Part shown: positions 36,651 through 47,045 of the stretch, one piece after another
Position numbering within the stretch: position 1 is the first letter of the stretch
How the letters are laid out: each line of letters opens with the position of its first letter
Position numbers and translations under genes: made by a program
Source: an uncultured SAR86 cluster bacterium
Lineage (GTDB): Bacteria; Pseudomonadota; Gammaproteobacteria; Magnimaribacterales; AG-339-G14
Reading direction: 5' to 3'
Assembly: GCA_902629465.1 (NCBI GenBank)
Contig: CACOQX010000004.1
Coordinates: 1-54,559 of the forward strand
DNA: 54,559 nt
Notes under the pieces: generated by a model
What the model saw: only the letters and a program-made list of their open reading frames with translations
What the model was told of the DNA's origin: nothing
Database searches by the model: none

Positions 36651-36822
36651 GATAGATACAAAGATAATATACCTTATACACAAAGTTATCCACAGGATAT
36701 GCTATTAATTTTCTGTGGATAACTTGTTAGTTCTTACTTTTTTTTATTTTTTTCTATTTATTTTTTCTTGCTTTTATCTTTTCTATCTATATTATTCTTT
36801 TGCTCAATCTAATCTTTAAAAA
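36651..36822. other. dnaA-rpmH intergenic region, candidate oriC
   Basis: These 172 bp hold three perfect DnaA boxes (TTATNCACA form): TTATACACA at 36674-36682 (+), TTATCCACA at 36686-36694 (+) and TTATCCACA at 36714-36722 (-). A nearly pure T/A tract (about 36728-36822) follows that could unwind. The main strand switch of gene orientation is here. It could be the origin (as in Pseudomonas), a dnaA autoregulatory region, or both. Confidence 0.65.
36768..36795 (+). promoter_or_regulatory. candidate rpmH promoter
   Basis: TTGCTT (36768-36773), a 16-nt spacer and TATTAT (36790-36795) lie 28 nt upstream of the rpmH ATG inside the T-rich tract. It is inferred by consensus only. Confidence 0.4.
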
Positions 36823-36957
36823 ATGAAAAGAACGTATCAACCCAGCAAGATAAAAAGAAAAAGAACTCATGGTTTCAGGGCGAGAAATTCTAGCGTTTCA
36901 GGAAAACAGGTTTTAAAAAGCAGAAGAAATAAGGGAAGAAAGTCTCTTACAGTTTAA
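36823..36957 (+). CDS. rpmH: 50S ribosomal protein L34
   Basis: This 44-residue, strongly basic ribosomal protein starts M-K-R-T-Y-Q-P-S-K. It has the invariant [11 protein letters not shown] and ends with the [11 protein letters not shown] pattern typical of L34. It is the first gene of the rightward rpmH-rnpA-yidD-yidC run, and rnpA begins 1 nt after its stop. Confidence 0.97.
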   Translation: MKRTYQPSKIKRKRTHGFRARNSSVSGKQVLKSRRNKGRKSLTV

Positions 36958-36958
36958 G

Positions 36959-37315
36959 TTGTCTTATAAGCCTTTAGTGGGAAAGGATGACTTCGACGAA
37001 GTCTTTAATAATTCCAGCCAAAATGTAAGTTCAGAAAATTTTAGAGCTTTAATATTAATAACAAACAACAATTTTAGGCTGGGCATGATTCTTCCTAAAA
37101 AAAATATTAAACTTGCGGTTCACAGAAATTATTTAAAGAGAATTATTAGGAATTTATCTATCGATATCTTTGAGGAATCTAAAGTATCATTAGTTGTGGT
37201 TTCAAAAAAAAGAATTTTAGATTTTAAAAAAGAAAAATTAAGGAAAGAAATAAAGACTCTGCTTTTTAATTTAACTAAGAAATTGAATGAAAAAAATAAT
37301 TATATATTTAATTAA
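36959..37315 (+). CDS. rnpA: ribonuclease P protein component
   Basis: This 118-residue protein binds the RNase P RNA for tRNA 5' maturation. The start is TTG at 36959 ([13 protein letters not shown] aligns with the family N-terminus). The conserved basic helix is [14 protein letters not shown], a variant of the usual A-V-x-R-N-x-x-K-R. Its 3' end overlaps yidD by 29 nt. Confidence 0.93.
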   Translation: MSYKPLVGKDDFDEVFNNSSQNVSSENFRALILITNNNFRLGMILPKKNIKLAVHRNYLKRIIRNLSIDIFEESKVSLVVVSKKRILDFKKEKLRKEIKTLLFNLTKKLNEKNNYIFN

Positions 37316-37508
37316 ATTTTATCAAATTACATTAAGCCCCTTTTTAGGTTCAAATTGCAGATTTCAGCCGACATGCAGTCAATATATGATAGAAGCTATA
37401 AACCTTCATGGGGTTTTAAAAGGATTAAATTTAGGATTCAAAAGGATTTCTAAGTGTCATCCTTTGGGGTCCAAAGGATATGATCCGGTTCCAGGAAAAA
37501 AAGAATAA
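37287..37508 (+). CDS. yidD: membrane protein insertion efficiency factor YidD
   Basis: This 73-residue protein has the family signature [22 protein letters not shown] with its Cys residues, then [13 protein letters not shown] at the end. The N-terminal amphipathic helix associates with the inner membrane. It helps YidC. The stop overlaps the yidC ATG (TAATG). Confidence 0.95.
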   Translation: MKKIIIYLIKFYQITLSPFLGSNCRFQPTCSQYMIEAINLHGVLKGLNLGFKRISKCHPLGSKGYDPVPGKKE

Positions 37509-39148
37509 TGGAAAATTTTCAAAGATATTTTCTAATAGCTTGTGTATTCATTATGAGCTATTTCCTAGTTATTAGATGGGATCCACCGTCTAGCGCGCCA
37601 GTAGTACAAGCAATTAAAAACGAAGTAAGTACTTACTCACCTACAGAAGACTTTGGCTTTATTGATGAAAACATAAAAAATGAGTCTGAAGAATTGATTA
37701 CAAATTCCGTATCAACATCCTGTGCTTCAGACGGAGACTACGAAATAGATTCCAACAATTGGAAAATTTCTCTTGACTTAATAGACGGTTCTTTGAAAAA
37801 AGCTGAATTAAAAAACTATCCAGACGAAATAGGCTCAAATAAAAACAAACTAATGTTTGATGCTTGTGGTAGAAACGAATACTCGCAATTATCTGGATTC
37901 GTATTTGGAAATAATGTTAACCAAGATTTTTCTTCCTTCAAGATTGAAGATATAAAAAGGAGTTCCGATGCAAATAGCTACACGTTTGTGAGAGAGTCTG
38001 CTTCTGTTGAAGAATCAAAGATTATATCTTTTCAACCTGAAAATTATTTTGTAGAAGTTAAACACATCATTAGAAACTTATCTGCAGAAGTTATAAATTC
38101 TTCGTCTTATTCAAAAATAGAAAGAAACTCCCTTAAGCCTCCTGGAACTGAAGGCACATTTTTTGGAGACCCTGCAAACTTTGCTTACCTTGGTCCGGTT
38201 TTTTCTACTGAGTCTGATAATTATCAAAAAATTAATCTGGGAGAGCTAGAAGAAAACGATTTTAAAGAAAATTCTATAAAAGGTTGGACTGCTTTTTTAG
38301 AACACTATTTCATAACCGCTATTATTCCTGACCAAGAAAACATAAATGTTTTTGTTGGGAAAAAAAACAAGACAAACGAGAAGTTTTCGGTTGGAATTGT
38401 TGGAAGGCCAATAAAAATTCAGCCTTTTGAAGAGACCTCTTTCAGTTATTCACTGTATTTTGGTCCAAAAGTTCAGTCAGAGTTATCCAAAGCGAACCAA
38501 GACCTCCCTTTGGCGGTAGATTATGGTTTTTTATACTGGATAGGGCAGCCAATGTTTCTGGCTATGCAATTCTTCTATGATATGGTTGGAAATTGGGGAT
38601 GGGCTATTGTTTTAGTTACTTTGCTAATTAAAGTGATTTTATGGCCGCTATCTTACGTTTCATATAAATCTATGGGCAAAATGAGGCAAATTCAGCCTCA
38701 ACTAAAAGATCTTCAGGAAAGACATTCTGGAGACCGTCAGGCGATGTCACAAGCAATGATGAAGCTTTATAAGGATGAGAAAGTTAATCCGGCGCTTGGA
38801 TGTCTGCCGATGTTGCTTCAAATGCCCTTTTTTCTAGCTTTTTATTGGGTTTTAATTGAAACCGTTGAGCTAAGATATGCTCCTTTTTTGATTTGGATTA
38901 CAGATTTATCATCAAGAGACCCCCTTTTTATACTGCCTATTCTAAATATTGGGGCCATGTGGGCTATGCAAATGCTTCAGCCGCAGCCTGCTGGGATAGA
39001 CCCAATGCAAGCCAGGATATTTAAGTTCATGCCACTAATTTTTGGTGTAATGTTTGCTTTCTTCCCTGCGGGCCTAGTTTTGTATTGGCTCATTAACTCT
39101 CTGGTGTCTGCAATACAAATGCTTATGCATTCTCCTAGAAGTGCTTAG
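37508..39148 (+). CDS. yidC: membrane protein insertase YidC
   Basis: This 546-residue protein has an N-terminal signal anchor (about 6-23), a large periplasmic domain (about 25-335), and five C-terminal helices from VDYGFLYWIGQPMFLAM onward. The cytosolic hairpin YKSMGKMRQIQPQLKDLQERH and the groove helices with MPLIFGVMFAFFPAGLVLYW are typical of gammaproteobacterial YidC. A 14-bp SlmA-like palindrome lies near its 5' end. It overlaps mnmE by 8 nt. Confidence 0.96.
   Translation: MENFQRYFLIACVFIMSYFLVIRWDPPSSAPVVQAIKNEVSTYSPTEDFGFIDENIKNESEELITNSVSTSCASDGDYEIDSNNWKISLDLIDGSLKKAELKNYPDEIGSNKNKLMFDACGRNEYSQLSGFVFGNNVNQDFSSFKIEDIKRSSDANSYTFVRESASVEESKIISFQPENYFVEVKHIIRNLSAEVINSSSYSKIERNSLKPPGTEGTFFGDPANFAYLGPVFSTESDNYQKINLGELEENDFKENSIKGWTAFLEHYFITAIIPDQENINVFVGKKNKTNEKFSVGIVGRPIKIQPFEETSFSYSLYFGPKVQSELSKANQDLPLAVDYGFLYWIGQPMFLAMQFFYDMVGNWGWAIVLVTLLIKVILWPLSYVSYKSMGKMRQIQPQLKDLQERHSGDRQAMSQAMMKLYKDEKVNPALGCLPMLLQMPFFLAFYWVLIETVELRYAPFLIWITDLSSRDPLFILPILNIGAMWAMQMLQPQPAGIDPMQARIFKFMPLIFGVMFAFFPAGLVLYWLINSLVSAIQMLMHSPRSA
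37624..37637. repeat. 14-bp palindrome, SlmA-binding-site-like (copy 2)
   Basis: This is an identical AGTAAGTACTTACT inside the yidC coding sequence, in the poorly constrained region just after the signal anchor. It is 9.5 kb from copy 1 and about 0.9 kb from the dnaA-rpmH origin candidate. Confidence 0.55.
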
Positions 39149-40442
39149 TGAAAGAGATACTATAGTAGCTTGTTCAACTCCACCTGGAAGAGGGGCTATT
39201 TCTTTAGTAAGGATGTCAGGCGACAAGGCCTTATCTATTATTCAAAAAATAACAAAAAATAAGCTTAAAAAACAGATATCTGTGGTTAAGTTTCCTTTAA
39301 ATGCTGGTTTAATTGAGAAGTGTGTGCTTACTATCTTTAGGGCTCCTAATTCTTATACAGGGGAAGATATTGTAGAAATTTCAACTCACGGAAATCCTTA
39401 CATTGTGGAAGAAGTGATCAAGAAATGCTTAGATTTAGGGGCAAAAATAGCTAATCCTGGTGAATTTACTTTAAGAGCTTTTTTAAATAACAAACTTTCC
39501 CTTGATCAATCTGAGGCTGTAAAAGAGGTTATAAATGCTAATTCAAAAGCTTCTTTGAAAGCAGCACAGAATAGCCTTGAAGGCGGGCTAAGAGTAAAAA
39601 TATCAGAGGTACAAGATAAGCTGAGAGAGACGCGGGTTCTAGTTGAAACATTAATTGACTTCTCGGATGAAGATGTGAATGTTTATATCGAAGAAGTTAT
39701 AAGTAAAATTAGTGAATTTAAACAGTTTTTCGCTTCATTTAAAGAGGATATGAAGGCATATGGCTCAATTTCTAACGATGTAAAAGTTGTTGTTATTGGA
39801 CCTCCAAATTCAGGGAAATCCACACTAATTAACGCTATAATCGGAAAAAAAATATCTATTGTTAGCGAAAAACAAGGAACTACCAGAGATGTGGTTACTT
39901 CCTCTTGCCTAATTGATGGAATAAGGTTTGTTTTCAATGATACTGCTGGAATTAGAAAAACTAAAGATAAAATCGAAAAAGAAGGCATAAATTTATCAAA
40001 AAAAGCACTTAAAAACGCTGACATCGTGATTTACTTAGCTGATAAAGAAAATGATTTTGATAAATTGCCAATTACAAAGAATAAAAAAAATATTTTTGTA
40101 TTAAACAAGATTGATCTTACTAAAAAGGATGCTCCTGTTGGAGGGTTTGCAATTTCTGCAAAAACGAAAAAAAACCTTAAGTTACTTAAAAAAGCCCTTG
40201 CTCATAATTTTTTGAAACTTAACCAAGAAGAGCTCTTGTCAATAAATATTAGACATTTAGATTTAATAAAAAAAGCATACAAGAATATAGCTTTAATTTC
40301 CCCTGCCTTAGTTAGTTCTAATTTAGAACTAGTGGCTGAAAATTTAAGAAACTGCGATGAGCTTTTGGGAGAGATATATGATCCTATCTCTTCTGACGAT
40401 ATGCTAGGAAAGATATTTAATAAATTTTGCATTGGTAAATAA
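39141..40442 (+). CDS. mnmE: tRNA uridine-5-carboxymethylaminomethyl modification GTPase
   Basis: This protein has 433 residues, with a GTG start overlapping yidC. The N-terminal formyl-THF-binding domain is followed by a helical domain with the G domain inserted. The G motifs are GPPNSGKST (G1), GTTRD (G2), DTAGI (G3) and NKID (G4). The C-terminal F-C-I-G-K, whose Cys is needed for activity, is present. It acts with MnmG on wobble uridine 34. Confidence 0.96.
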   Translation: MLSERDTIVACSTPPGRGAISLVRMSGDKALSIIQKITKNKLKKQISVVKFPLNAGLIEKCVLTIFRAPNSYTGEDIVEISTHGNPYIVEEVIKKCLDLGAKIANPGEFTLRAFLNNKLSLDQSEAVKEVINANSKASLKAAQNSLEGGLRVKISEVQDKLRETRVLVETLIDFSDEDVNVYIEEVISKISEFKQFFASFKEDMKAYGSISNDVKVVVIGPPNSGKSTLINAIIGKKISIVSEKQGTTRDVVTSSCLIDGIRFVFNDTAGIRKTKDKIEKEGINLSKKALKNADIVIYLADKENDFDKLPITKNKKNIFVLNKIDLTKKDAPVGGFAISAKTKKNLKLLKKALAHNFLKLNQEELLSINIRHLDLIKKAYKNIALISPALVSSNLELVAENLRNCDELLGEIYDPISSDDMLGKIFNKFCIGK

Positions 40443-40678
40443 TGCTGTTGATAAGAGTGTATAAATTGTTAAAGGTTTTGAAGCTAATTTTTAAGCTTAT
40501 CTTTACTCACAAGTAATACAGTTTTTTTCTCAAAATATATACAGACTATTTAAGAAGATATCCTTAGCTCCAATGCTTTAAATTACTAACATAGGCAGTT
40601 TATCAACAGAATATGCGCTGCCTTATAACAATAACAATATAAACTAATTAATATAAATAATTTATATAATATTTATTT
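40443..40678. other. mnmE-mnmG intergenic region, second candidate origin element
   Basis: These 236 bp contain no gene. Two near-consensus DnaA boxes, TTATCAACA, occur in inverted orientation at 40446-40454 (-) and 40600-40608 (+). The last 60 bp before mnmG are almost all A/T. In E. coli oriC lies next to mnmG. The AT-rich end also contains TATAAT-like sequence that may be the mnmG promoter. Confidence 0.45.
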
Positions 40679-42532
40679 ATGAGTGTGGATATCATTGTAA
40701 TCGGAGGAGGGCATGCCGGATGTGAAGCTGCCTATGCCGCCTCTAGATTTAAAAAGAAAGTTTTGCTTGTTACTCACGATGTTTCAACAATAGGACAGAT
40801 GTCTTGTAATCCTGCCATTGGGGGCTTAGGTAAAAGCCATCTTGTTCGAGAAATAGATGCTATGGGTGGGCTGATGGGAGTTTGTGCTGATAAAGCAGGT
40901 ATTCACTTCAAGGTCTTGAATGCCTCTAAAGGACCAGCTGTTAGGGCTACCAGATCTCAGTCAGATAGGATTTTGTATAGTAATGCAGTAAAGTCTTTAA
41001 TTGATAGTGAGGACTTACTAACATCTGTATCTGATGAGGTGGTTGATATAGAAGTAAAAAACGGCAAGGCCACTGGGGTAAAGCTAAAAAACGGAGAAAT
41101 AATAAGTGCAAAAAAAATTATTTTAACCGCAGGGACATTTTTAAATGGAAAGTTGTTCACTGGAGAAGACGAAGAAGAAGGGGGAAGAAAGAAATCAAAA
41201 TCATCAAAAATACTTGCAAACTGTTTGAGGTCTTTAGACTTAGGAGATGCAAGATTAAAAACAGGCACCCCTCCCAGGATACTCACATCTTCAATAGATT
41301 TTTCAGCATTAGAAGTTCAACCTGGAGATTCGCCAAGACCATGTATGTCTTTCATAGGCTCGTCTGATATGCACCCTAAACAAATGAATTGCTTTATCAC
41401 ACGTACGAACAAAAAAACCCATGATTTTATAAGATCAGGACTCGATAGATCTCCGATGTTTTCAGGAAGAATTGATGGGGTTGGGCCAAGATATTGTCCT
41501 TCAATAGAAGATAAGATTCATAGATTTGCTGACAAAGAATCACACCAAATATTTATAGAGCCCGAAGGCCTTACATCTGATGAAGTTTATCCAAACGGCA
41601 TATCAACAAGCATGCCAAAAGATATTCAAGAAAAAATGGTTAAAAGCATTTTGGGATTTGAAAAGGCTAAGATCAGTCAATTTGGATATGCTGTTGAATA
41701 TGATTTTTTCGATCCAAGAAACCTTTCTCAAACCTTGGAGACTAAGAGTATCGAAAATCTTTACTTTGCTGGACAAATAAACGGCACTACTGGTTATGAA
41801 GAGGCAGCAGCGCAAGGGTTGGTGGCCGGAATAAATGCTGCGCTGAGTTTAGACGACAAAGATCCTTGGATAGAATCTAGAGGTAACAGTTACATAGGGG
41901 TTTTGGTAGACGATCTAATAACTCTTGGCACAAAAGAACCATACAGGATGTTTACAAGCAGAGCAGAGCACAGGCTTCTTCTCAGGGAAGATAACGCCGA
42001 TCAAAGAATGACTCCTTATGCACATGCATTAGGAATTATAAGTAATGACAGGTGGGATATTTTTCAAAAGAAAATGTCCAGTATAGACGCAGAAACACAA
42101 GAACTAGAAAAAATTAAAATTGACCCTTCTGCATTTGGAGGAAAAAACAAATCAAAACAACATGTTCTTACTGTTTTGAAAAGGCCGGAAGCAAAGTTAG
42201 AGGATATTTACAACTTAATAAAAAGACCGCTTCCAGACAAAGGCGTGCTTTTAGATATAGAGACAACAAAAAAATATGCTGGTTATATTGAAAGACAAAA
42301 CAAAGAAATAAAAAAAATAAAGAAATACGAAAACGCAAAAATTCCAAGAGAGATTATTTTTTCTGAAATAACAGGGCTTTCTAATGAGGTAAAGCAAAAG
42401 TTGGAAAAGGTTTTGCCCAAAACCATAGCTCATGCTCAGAGAATCCCAGGAATTACACCTGCTGCCATTTCTCTTTTATTAGTCCATATCAAAAAAGAAC
42501 AAAGCGTGTTTAAAGAAAAAATTGGATCTTAA
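40679..42532 (+). CDS. mnmG: tRNA uridine-5-carboxymethylaminomethyl modification enzyme MnmG
   Basis: This 617-residue FAD protein is the MnmE partner. The FAD-binding motif is [10 protein letters not shown] at the N-terminus. [36 protein letters not shown], the GTPPRI block and a second nucleotide motif [21 protein letters not shown] are family hallmarks. The C-terminal helical domain includes [29 protein letters not shown] sequence. The length is normal. Confidence 0.97.
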   Translation: MSVDIIVIGGGHAGCEAAYAASRFKKKVLLVTHDVSTIGQMSCNPAIGGLGKSHLVREIDAMGGLMGVCADKAGIHFKVLNASKGPAVRATRSQSDRILYSNAVKSLIDSEDLLTSVSDEVVDIEVKNGKATGVKLKNGEIISAKKIILTAGTFLNGKLFTGEDEEEGGRKKSKSSKILANCLRSLDLGDARLKTGTPPRILTSSIDFSALEVQPGDSPRPCMSFIGSSDMHPKQMNCFITRTNKKTHDFIRSGLDRSPMFSGRIDGVGPRYCPSIEDKIHRFADKESHQIFIEPEGLTSDEVYPNGISTSMPKDIQEKMVKSILGFEKAKISQFGYAVEYDFFDPRNLSQTLETKSIENLYFAGQINGTTGYEEAAAQGLVAGINAALSLDDKDPWIESRGNSYIGVLVDDLITLGTKEPYRMFTSRAEHRLLLREDNADQRMTPYAHALGIISNDRWDIFQKKMSSIDAETQELEKIKIDPSAFGGKNKSKQHVLTVLKRPEAKLEDIYNLIKRPLPDKGVLLDIETTKKYAGYIERQNKEIKKIKKYENAKIPREIIFSEITGLSNEVKQKLEKVLPKTIAHAQRIPGITPAAISLLLVHIKKEQSVFKEKIGS

Positions 42533-43118
42533 AGACCTGGTTGCTGCATCAACCCTAAATCTAACTGACACTCAAGTCAGTATAGCCGACAAGTATTTGA
42601 ACCAAATTTTGAAATGGAACAAAACACGAAATTTAGTATCCAGAAATTTGAAAAAGAATGATTTAGCAGAGCATTTTCTGGACTGTGCTGTTTTGCAAAA
42701 ACATCTTTTGCCTGGATCGGTAATAGACCTGGGTTCGGGATCGGGTTTTCCAGGAATGTGCCTGGGGATTATAGACCCCAATAGAGATCTAACCCTGTTA
42801 GATTCAAACAGAAAAAAAACTTCCTTTTTAGTAAATGTAAAAAACGAGCTTGGGTTGAATTCAGTCTCGATAAAGAATGCGAGGGTGGAGGAAATTAAAC
42901 AGATAAACGAAATAAATATCGTATGCAGGGCATTTAAAGAGCCGGCTGCCTTGTTAAAAACATTGGAAAACAAAATCTCGAAGAAGAACAAAATAATTTT
43001 AATGGTTTCTGAGAAGAAAACCCTTTCTGCTGCGGGTTTTGATATTGCCTATAAAGAGTCAGAAGCATCTAAAATTCTTGGAAAAAAAAGAGGTTTCTTG
43101 GAAATTCAAATGTCCTAA
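42522..43118 (+). CDS. rsmG: 16S rRNA (guanine527-N7)-methyltransferase
   Basis: This 198-residue SAM methyltransferase starts at TTG 42522, overlapping mnmG by 11 nt. W-N-K-T-R-N-L-V-S matches the family W-N-x-x-x-N-L-T. The SAM motif is [12 protein letters not shown], followed by [12 protein letters not shown] and the catalytic-side CRAFKE. It follows mnmG as in most bacteria. Confidence 0.94.
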   Translation: MDLKDLVAASTLNLTDTQVSIADKYLNQILKWNKTRNLVSRNLKKNDLAEHFLDCAVLQKHLLPGSVIDLGSGSGFPGMCLGIIDPNRDLTLLDSNRKKTSFLVNVKNELGLNSVSIKNARVEEIKQINEINIVCRAFKEPAALLKTLENKISKKNKIILMVSEKKTLSAAGFDIAYKESEASKILGKKRGFLEIQMS

Positions 43119-43136
43119 AACTGCTATAGTAAGCTT

Positions 43137-43913
43137 GTGAAAATTCTTGTTGTAGCAAACCAAAAAGGGGGCGTAGGAAAAACCACTACAACTTTAAATT
43201 TAGCTGCAAGCTTGGCAGCAGCAGGAAGAAAAATTCTTTTATTGGACATAGATTCACAGGCCAACTTAACGACTGGGCTTGGCGGAAAGAAGACATACGA
43301 AGAAACTACCATCACCGATGTGCTGCTTGAAGATGCTTCCTTAGAAAGCTTAATTCAAAGAAAGCCTGAGTTTAATTTTGACGTAATTCCAGGCAGCCCA
43401 GATCTTATATCTGCAGAGCTAGAAATGGCAAGGGTTCCAGACCCAACTTCAATTTTGAAAGGAAAACTTAACTCATTGGTACACAAATATGATTATTGCC
43501 TGATAGATAGTCCGCCATCATTAGGTATGCTGTCAGTTAGCGCTTTGAGAGCAGCAGACAAAATAATCGTCCCATTGCAATGTGAGCACTTTTCAATTGA
43601 GGGTTTGGCTGCAATGCAGAAGACAATAATCGAAATAAATGAAGCCACAGGCAGCAATCTAAAGATTGATGGAATTTTAAGAACCATGTTTGATCAAGAA
43701 AAAGAAAGGGCCAGAGAAATATCTGAAAAGCTGGAAAAGTCTCTTTCTCAAGAGGTATTTAGCACCATAATCCCTAGATGCGACCTGCTTGCCGAAGCTC
43801 CTTCCGAGGGAAAACCAATTATGTACATTGACCCAGATGCCAAAGGAACATTGGCATATTTTGCGCTTGCTGGAGAAATAATAATGAAGTTTGAGGATAA
43901 AGATGTCGCCTGA
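43137..43913 (+). CDS. parA: chromosome partitioning ATPase ParA (Soj-like)
   Basis: This 258-residue protein has a GTG start. The deviant Walker A is K-G-G-V-G-K-T-T-T at about 10-18 after VVANQ. LLDIDSQANLTTGLG (Walker A') and YCLIDSPPSLGML (Walker B) follow. It forms ATP-dependent dimers on DNA and moves ParB-parS complexes. It overlaps parB by 11 nt. Confidence 0.96.
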   Translation: MKILVVANQKGGVGKTTTTLNLAASLAAAGRKILLLDIDSQANLTTGLGGKKTYEETTITDVLLEDASLESLIQRKPEFNFDVIPGSPDLISAELEMARVPDPTSILKGKLNSLVHKYDYCLIDSPPSLGMLSVSALRAADKIIVPLQCEHFSIEGLAAMQKTIIEINEATGSNLKIDGILRTMFDQEKERAREISEKLEKSLSQEVFSTIIPRCDLLAEAPSEGKPIMYIDPDAKGTLAYFALAGEIIMKFEDKDVA

Positions 43914-44823
43914 AAAAAAGAAAAGAGGGCTTTCAGCTTTTTTGTCTCCTGAGCAAGAAAAGAAAAAAAACAGAGGCATGGGCGCCTTTGTTGGCTCTGA
44001 AGAAACCTTGCCTAGCAAAAAAGCAGAGGCAACCAACAGTCCCAGCCTTGGCATTACTCAAGCTGAAATTAACAGCATTAAACCAAGCAGGTTCCAAGCA
44101 AGAAAAAACATCCCGCCAGAAAGCATTAAAGAGCTCTGCGACTCAATAAAAACTCAAGGCGTAATTCAGCCCCTAATTGTCAGAAAGCTTGCTAAGGGGT
44201 ATGAGCTGGTTGCAGGAGAAAGAAGGCTGAGAGCATCAAAACTAGCCGGCTTGAACTCTGTTCCTGTTCTCATAAGAGAAGACTCTGAGGAATCGGCTTT
44301 GACTGTAGGCTTGATAGAAAACTTGCAAAGAGAGGATTTGAATCCGCTTGAAGAGGCAGAAGGAATTTTGAGGTTACAAAAGGAATTTGGTCTGACTCAA
44401 CAATCCATGGGAGAGGCATTAGGAAAATCAAGATCGGCTATTGCAAACTCTTTGCGGCTTTTGCAGCTTCCAAAACCAATTCAAAAGATGCTTTTTGATG
44501 GCCAGATAACCATGGGACACGCTAGAGCCTTGTTGCCTCTTCCCCCAGCTTATCAAGAACAAATAGGAAAAAAAATAATTTCTTCTGGTCTTTCTGTTAG
44601 GCAAGCCGAAAAGTTAGCGAGCTCGTACTTAAACAAAAAAACTGGTAGAGCAAGAAGCTCTTCCAAAGACCCAAACATTGTGGCCTTAGAGAATTCGATT
44701 AGCGATGCAGTTAATTCGCAAGTAATAATTTCTCACAAAAAGAACGGCAGTGGAAAAATTTCTTTTTCTTATAAAGATCTCGACCAGCTCGAACAAATCA
44801 TCAAGCCTTTTAAAAAAGAATAA
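43903..44823 (+). CDS. parB: chromosome partitioning protein ParB (Spo0J-like CTPase)
   Basis: This protein has 306 residues from the ATG at 43903; an in-frame TTG at 43891 is less likely. The N-terminal Lys-rich peptide, which in the family stimulates ParA, is followed by the CTP-binding elements TQGVIQPLIVRK, GERRLRASKLAG and ENLQREDLNPLEEAEG. A helix-turn-helix with LGKSRSAIANSLRLLQLP binds parS. The C-terminal dimer domain ends the protein. A consensus parS lies in recF. Confidence 0.96.
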   Translation: MSPEKKKRGLSAFLSPEQEKKKNRGMGAFVGSEETLPSKKAEATNSPSLGITQAEINSIKPSRFQARKNIPPESIKELCDSIKTQGVIQPLIVRKLAKGYELVAGERRLRASKLAGLNSVPVLIREDSEESALTVGLIENLQREDLNPLEEAEGILRLQKEFGLTQQSMGEALGKSRSAIANSLRLLQLPKPIQKMLFDGQITMGHARALLPLPPAYQEQIGKKIISSGLSVRQAEKLASSYLNKKTGRARSSSKDPNIVALENSISDAVNSQVIISHKKNGSGKISFSYKDLDQLEQIIKPFKKE

Positions 44824-44847
44824 CGGCAAATAAATTGCATCTAAGCC

Positions 44848-45776
<929 letters not shown>

Positions 45777-45796
45777 CTAAAAATTAGGAGACTAAT

Positions 45797-46024
45797 ATGG
45801 AAGTAGAAGTAGGTAGATTAATAGCAGGAGCACTGCTTACCGGTCTTGGTGCCTTAGGTGCCGGGATAGGTATCGGAAGTCTAACTTCAAAATATATTGA
45901 AGCTGTGGCAAGACAGCCCGAGCTTCAAGGTCAATTGTTTGCGCAGGTTTTGATTGCTCTTGGGCTTACAGATGCATTGCCAATTATTTCTTTGGCTGTA
46001 GGGCTACTATTCTTGTTCACCTAA
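45797..46024 (+). CDS. atpE: ATP synthase F0 subunit c
   Basis: This 75-residue helical hairpin is of the c-ring. Helix 1 has the Gly-rich GLGALGAGIGIG, the polar loop is ARQPE, and the proton-binding carboxylate is D59 in ALGLTDALPII. The absence of the Gln/Ser ligand set of Na+-type rings suggests H+ coupling. A good Shine-Dalgarno (TTAGGAG) precedes the ATG. Confidence 0.96.
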   Translation: MEVEVGRLIAGALLTGLGALGAGIGIGSLTSKYIEAVARQPELQGQLFAQVLIALGLTDALPIISLAVGLLFLFT

Positions 46025-46028
46025 AAAC

Positions 46029-46499
46029 ATGAATATAAACGCTACTTTTTTTGCAGAGCTTCTAGCTTTTTGTATCTTTGTGTTCATCACTTACAGATAC
46101 ATCTGGCCTAGTATGGAAAACCTTCTTGAGGACAGAAGGAAAGAAATTTCTGATGGTCTCGAGGCCGCCAGCCAGTCTCAAAGAAAACTCGAAGAAGCAA
46201 ATAAGGAGTCGGCTGTGATATTAGATGGAGCGAAGGCGGAAGCTTCCTCCCTAATTAATCAGGCAAACTCCAGAGCAGATCAAATTATCGATGAGGCGAA
46301 AGATCAAGCCGTGGAAGAAGCAAAGAAAATAAAACTCTCAGCAGAAGCGGATATTGAGCAAAGCACTAATAAGGCTAAGGATGGCTTAAGAGACGAAGTT
46401 GCTGCACTTGTAATTGCCGGCGCTCAGAAGATCTTAGATAAAGAGATAAACGCCAAGGCCAATAAAGACATCATCGATTCGTTGATTAAAAAGATTTAA
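46029..46499 (+). CDS. atpF: ATP synthase F0 subunit b
   Basis: This 156-residue protein has one N-terminal helix (about 7-25, F-F-A-E-L-L-A-F-C-I-F-V-F) and then a long charged coiled coil with EDRRKEISDGLEAA, typical of the peripheral stalk. It lies 4 nt from atpE and overlaps the atpH start by 1 nt. Confidence 0.96.
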   Translation: MNINATFFAELLAFCIFVFITYRYIWPSMENLLEDRRKEISDGLEAASQSQRKLEEANKESAVILDGAKAEASSLINQANSRADQIIDEAKDQAVEEAKKIKLSAEADIEQSTNKAKDGLRDEVAALVIAGAQKILDKEINAKANKDIIDSLIKKI

Positions 46500-47035
46500 T
46501 GTCAGAAATAAGAACACAATCTAGACCTTATGCTGAAGCAGCCTTTGAAGTTGCTTTAGCGGATGAAACTCTGGATGCGTGGACAGCAGATTTTTCTTTG
46601 ATAGAGCTTGCTCTTGAAAATCAAAAAATATCTCAACTAGTAGAAACTCCAAGCATTTCACAAAGTGAAAAAACAAATATTTTTTGTGATTTATTCAGAG
46701 ACGAAGTTCAGGACAAATTTGTAAATTTTCTTTCTGTCGCGGGAAGCGCGAACAGGCTGAGGCTTTTGACTGACATTAGCAAAAACTTTAAGGAACTTGT
46801 CGCCAAGGAAAAAAATCTAAAGAACATTACCGTTGCTTCCTCGTACAGAATTGACAAAGAACAATTGAAACAAATCGAAGCAGCATTAAAGAAAAGAATG
46901 AAAGCTGAAGTAAGCATTGTTACAGAAATAGACAAAAGCCTTATCGGCGGCCTAAAGATTTCTTATGACGATCAAGTAATTGATTTGTCGATAAAAAACA
47001 AACTAGAAAAGTTGAAAACTCAACTTAGAACTTAA
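46499..47035 (+). CDS. atpH: ATP synthase F1 subunit delta
   Basis: This 178-residue soluble subunit links the b stalk to the alpha3beta3 head. The N-terminal six-helix domain begins [13 protein letters not shown]. The C-terminal part contains [33 protein letters not shown] sequence, which is diagnostic for the family. It starts on the last base of the atpF stop (TAATG). Confidence 0.96.
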   Translation: MSEIRTQSRPYAEAAFEVALADETLDAWTADFSLIELALENQKISQLVETPSISQSEKTNIFCDLFRDEVQDKFVNFLSVAGSANRLRLLTDISKNFKELVAKEKNLKNITVASSYRIDKEQLKQIEAALKKRMKAEVSIVTEIDKSLIGGLKISYDDQVIDLSIKNKLEKLKTQLRT

Positions 47036-47045
47036 GAGGTTACAA

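Noticed and set aside
36651..36683. Eleven-residue extension of DnaA to 36683
   Set aside because: It covers a DnaA box, has no family similarity, and an ATG at 36650 fits the normal domain I start.
40503..40511. TTACTCACA as a third DnaA box in the mnmE-mnmG gap
   Set aside because: Two mismatches in the core; too weak to count.
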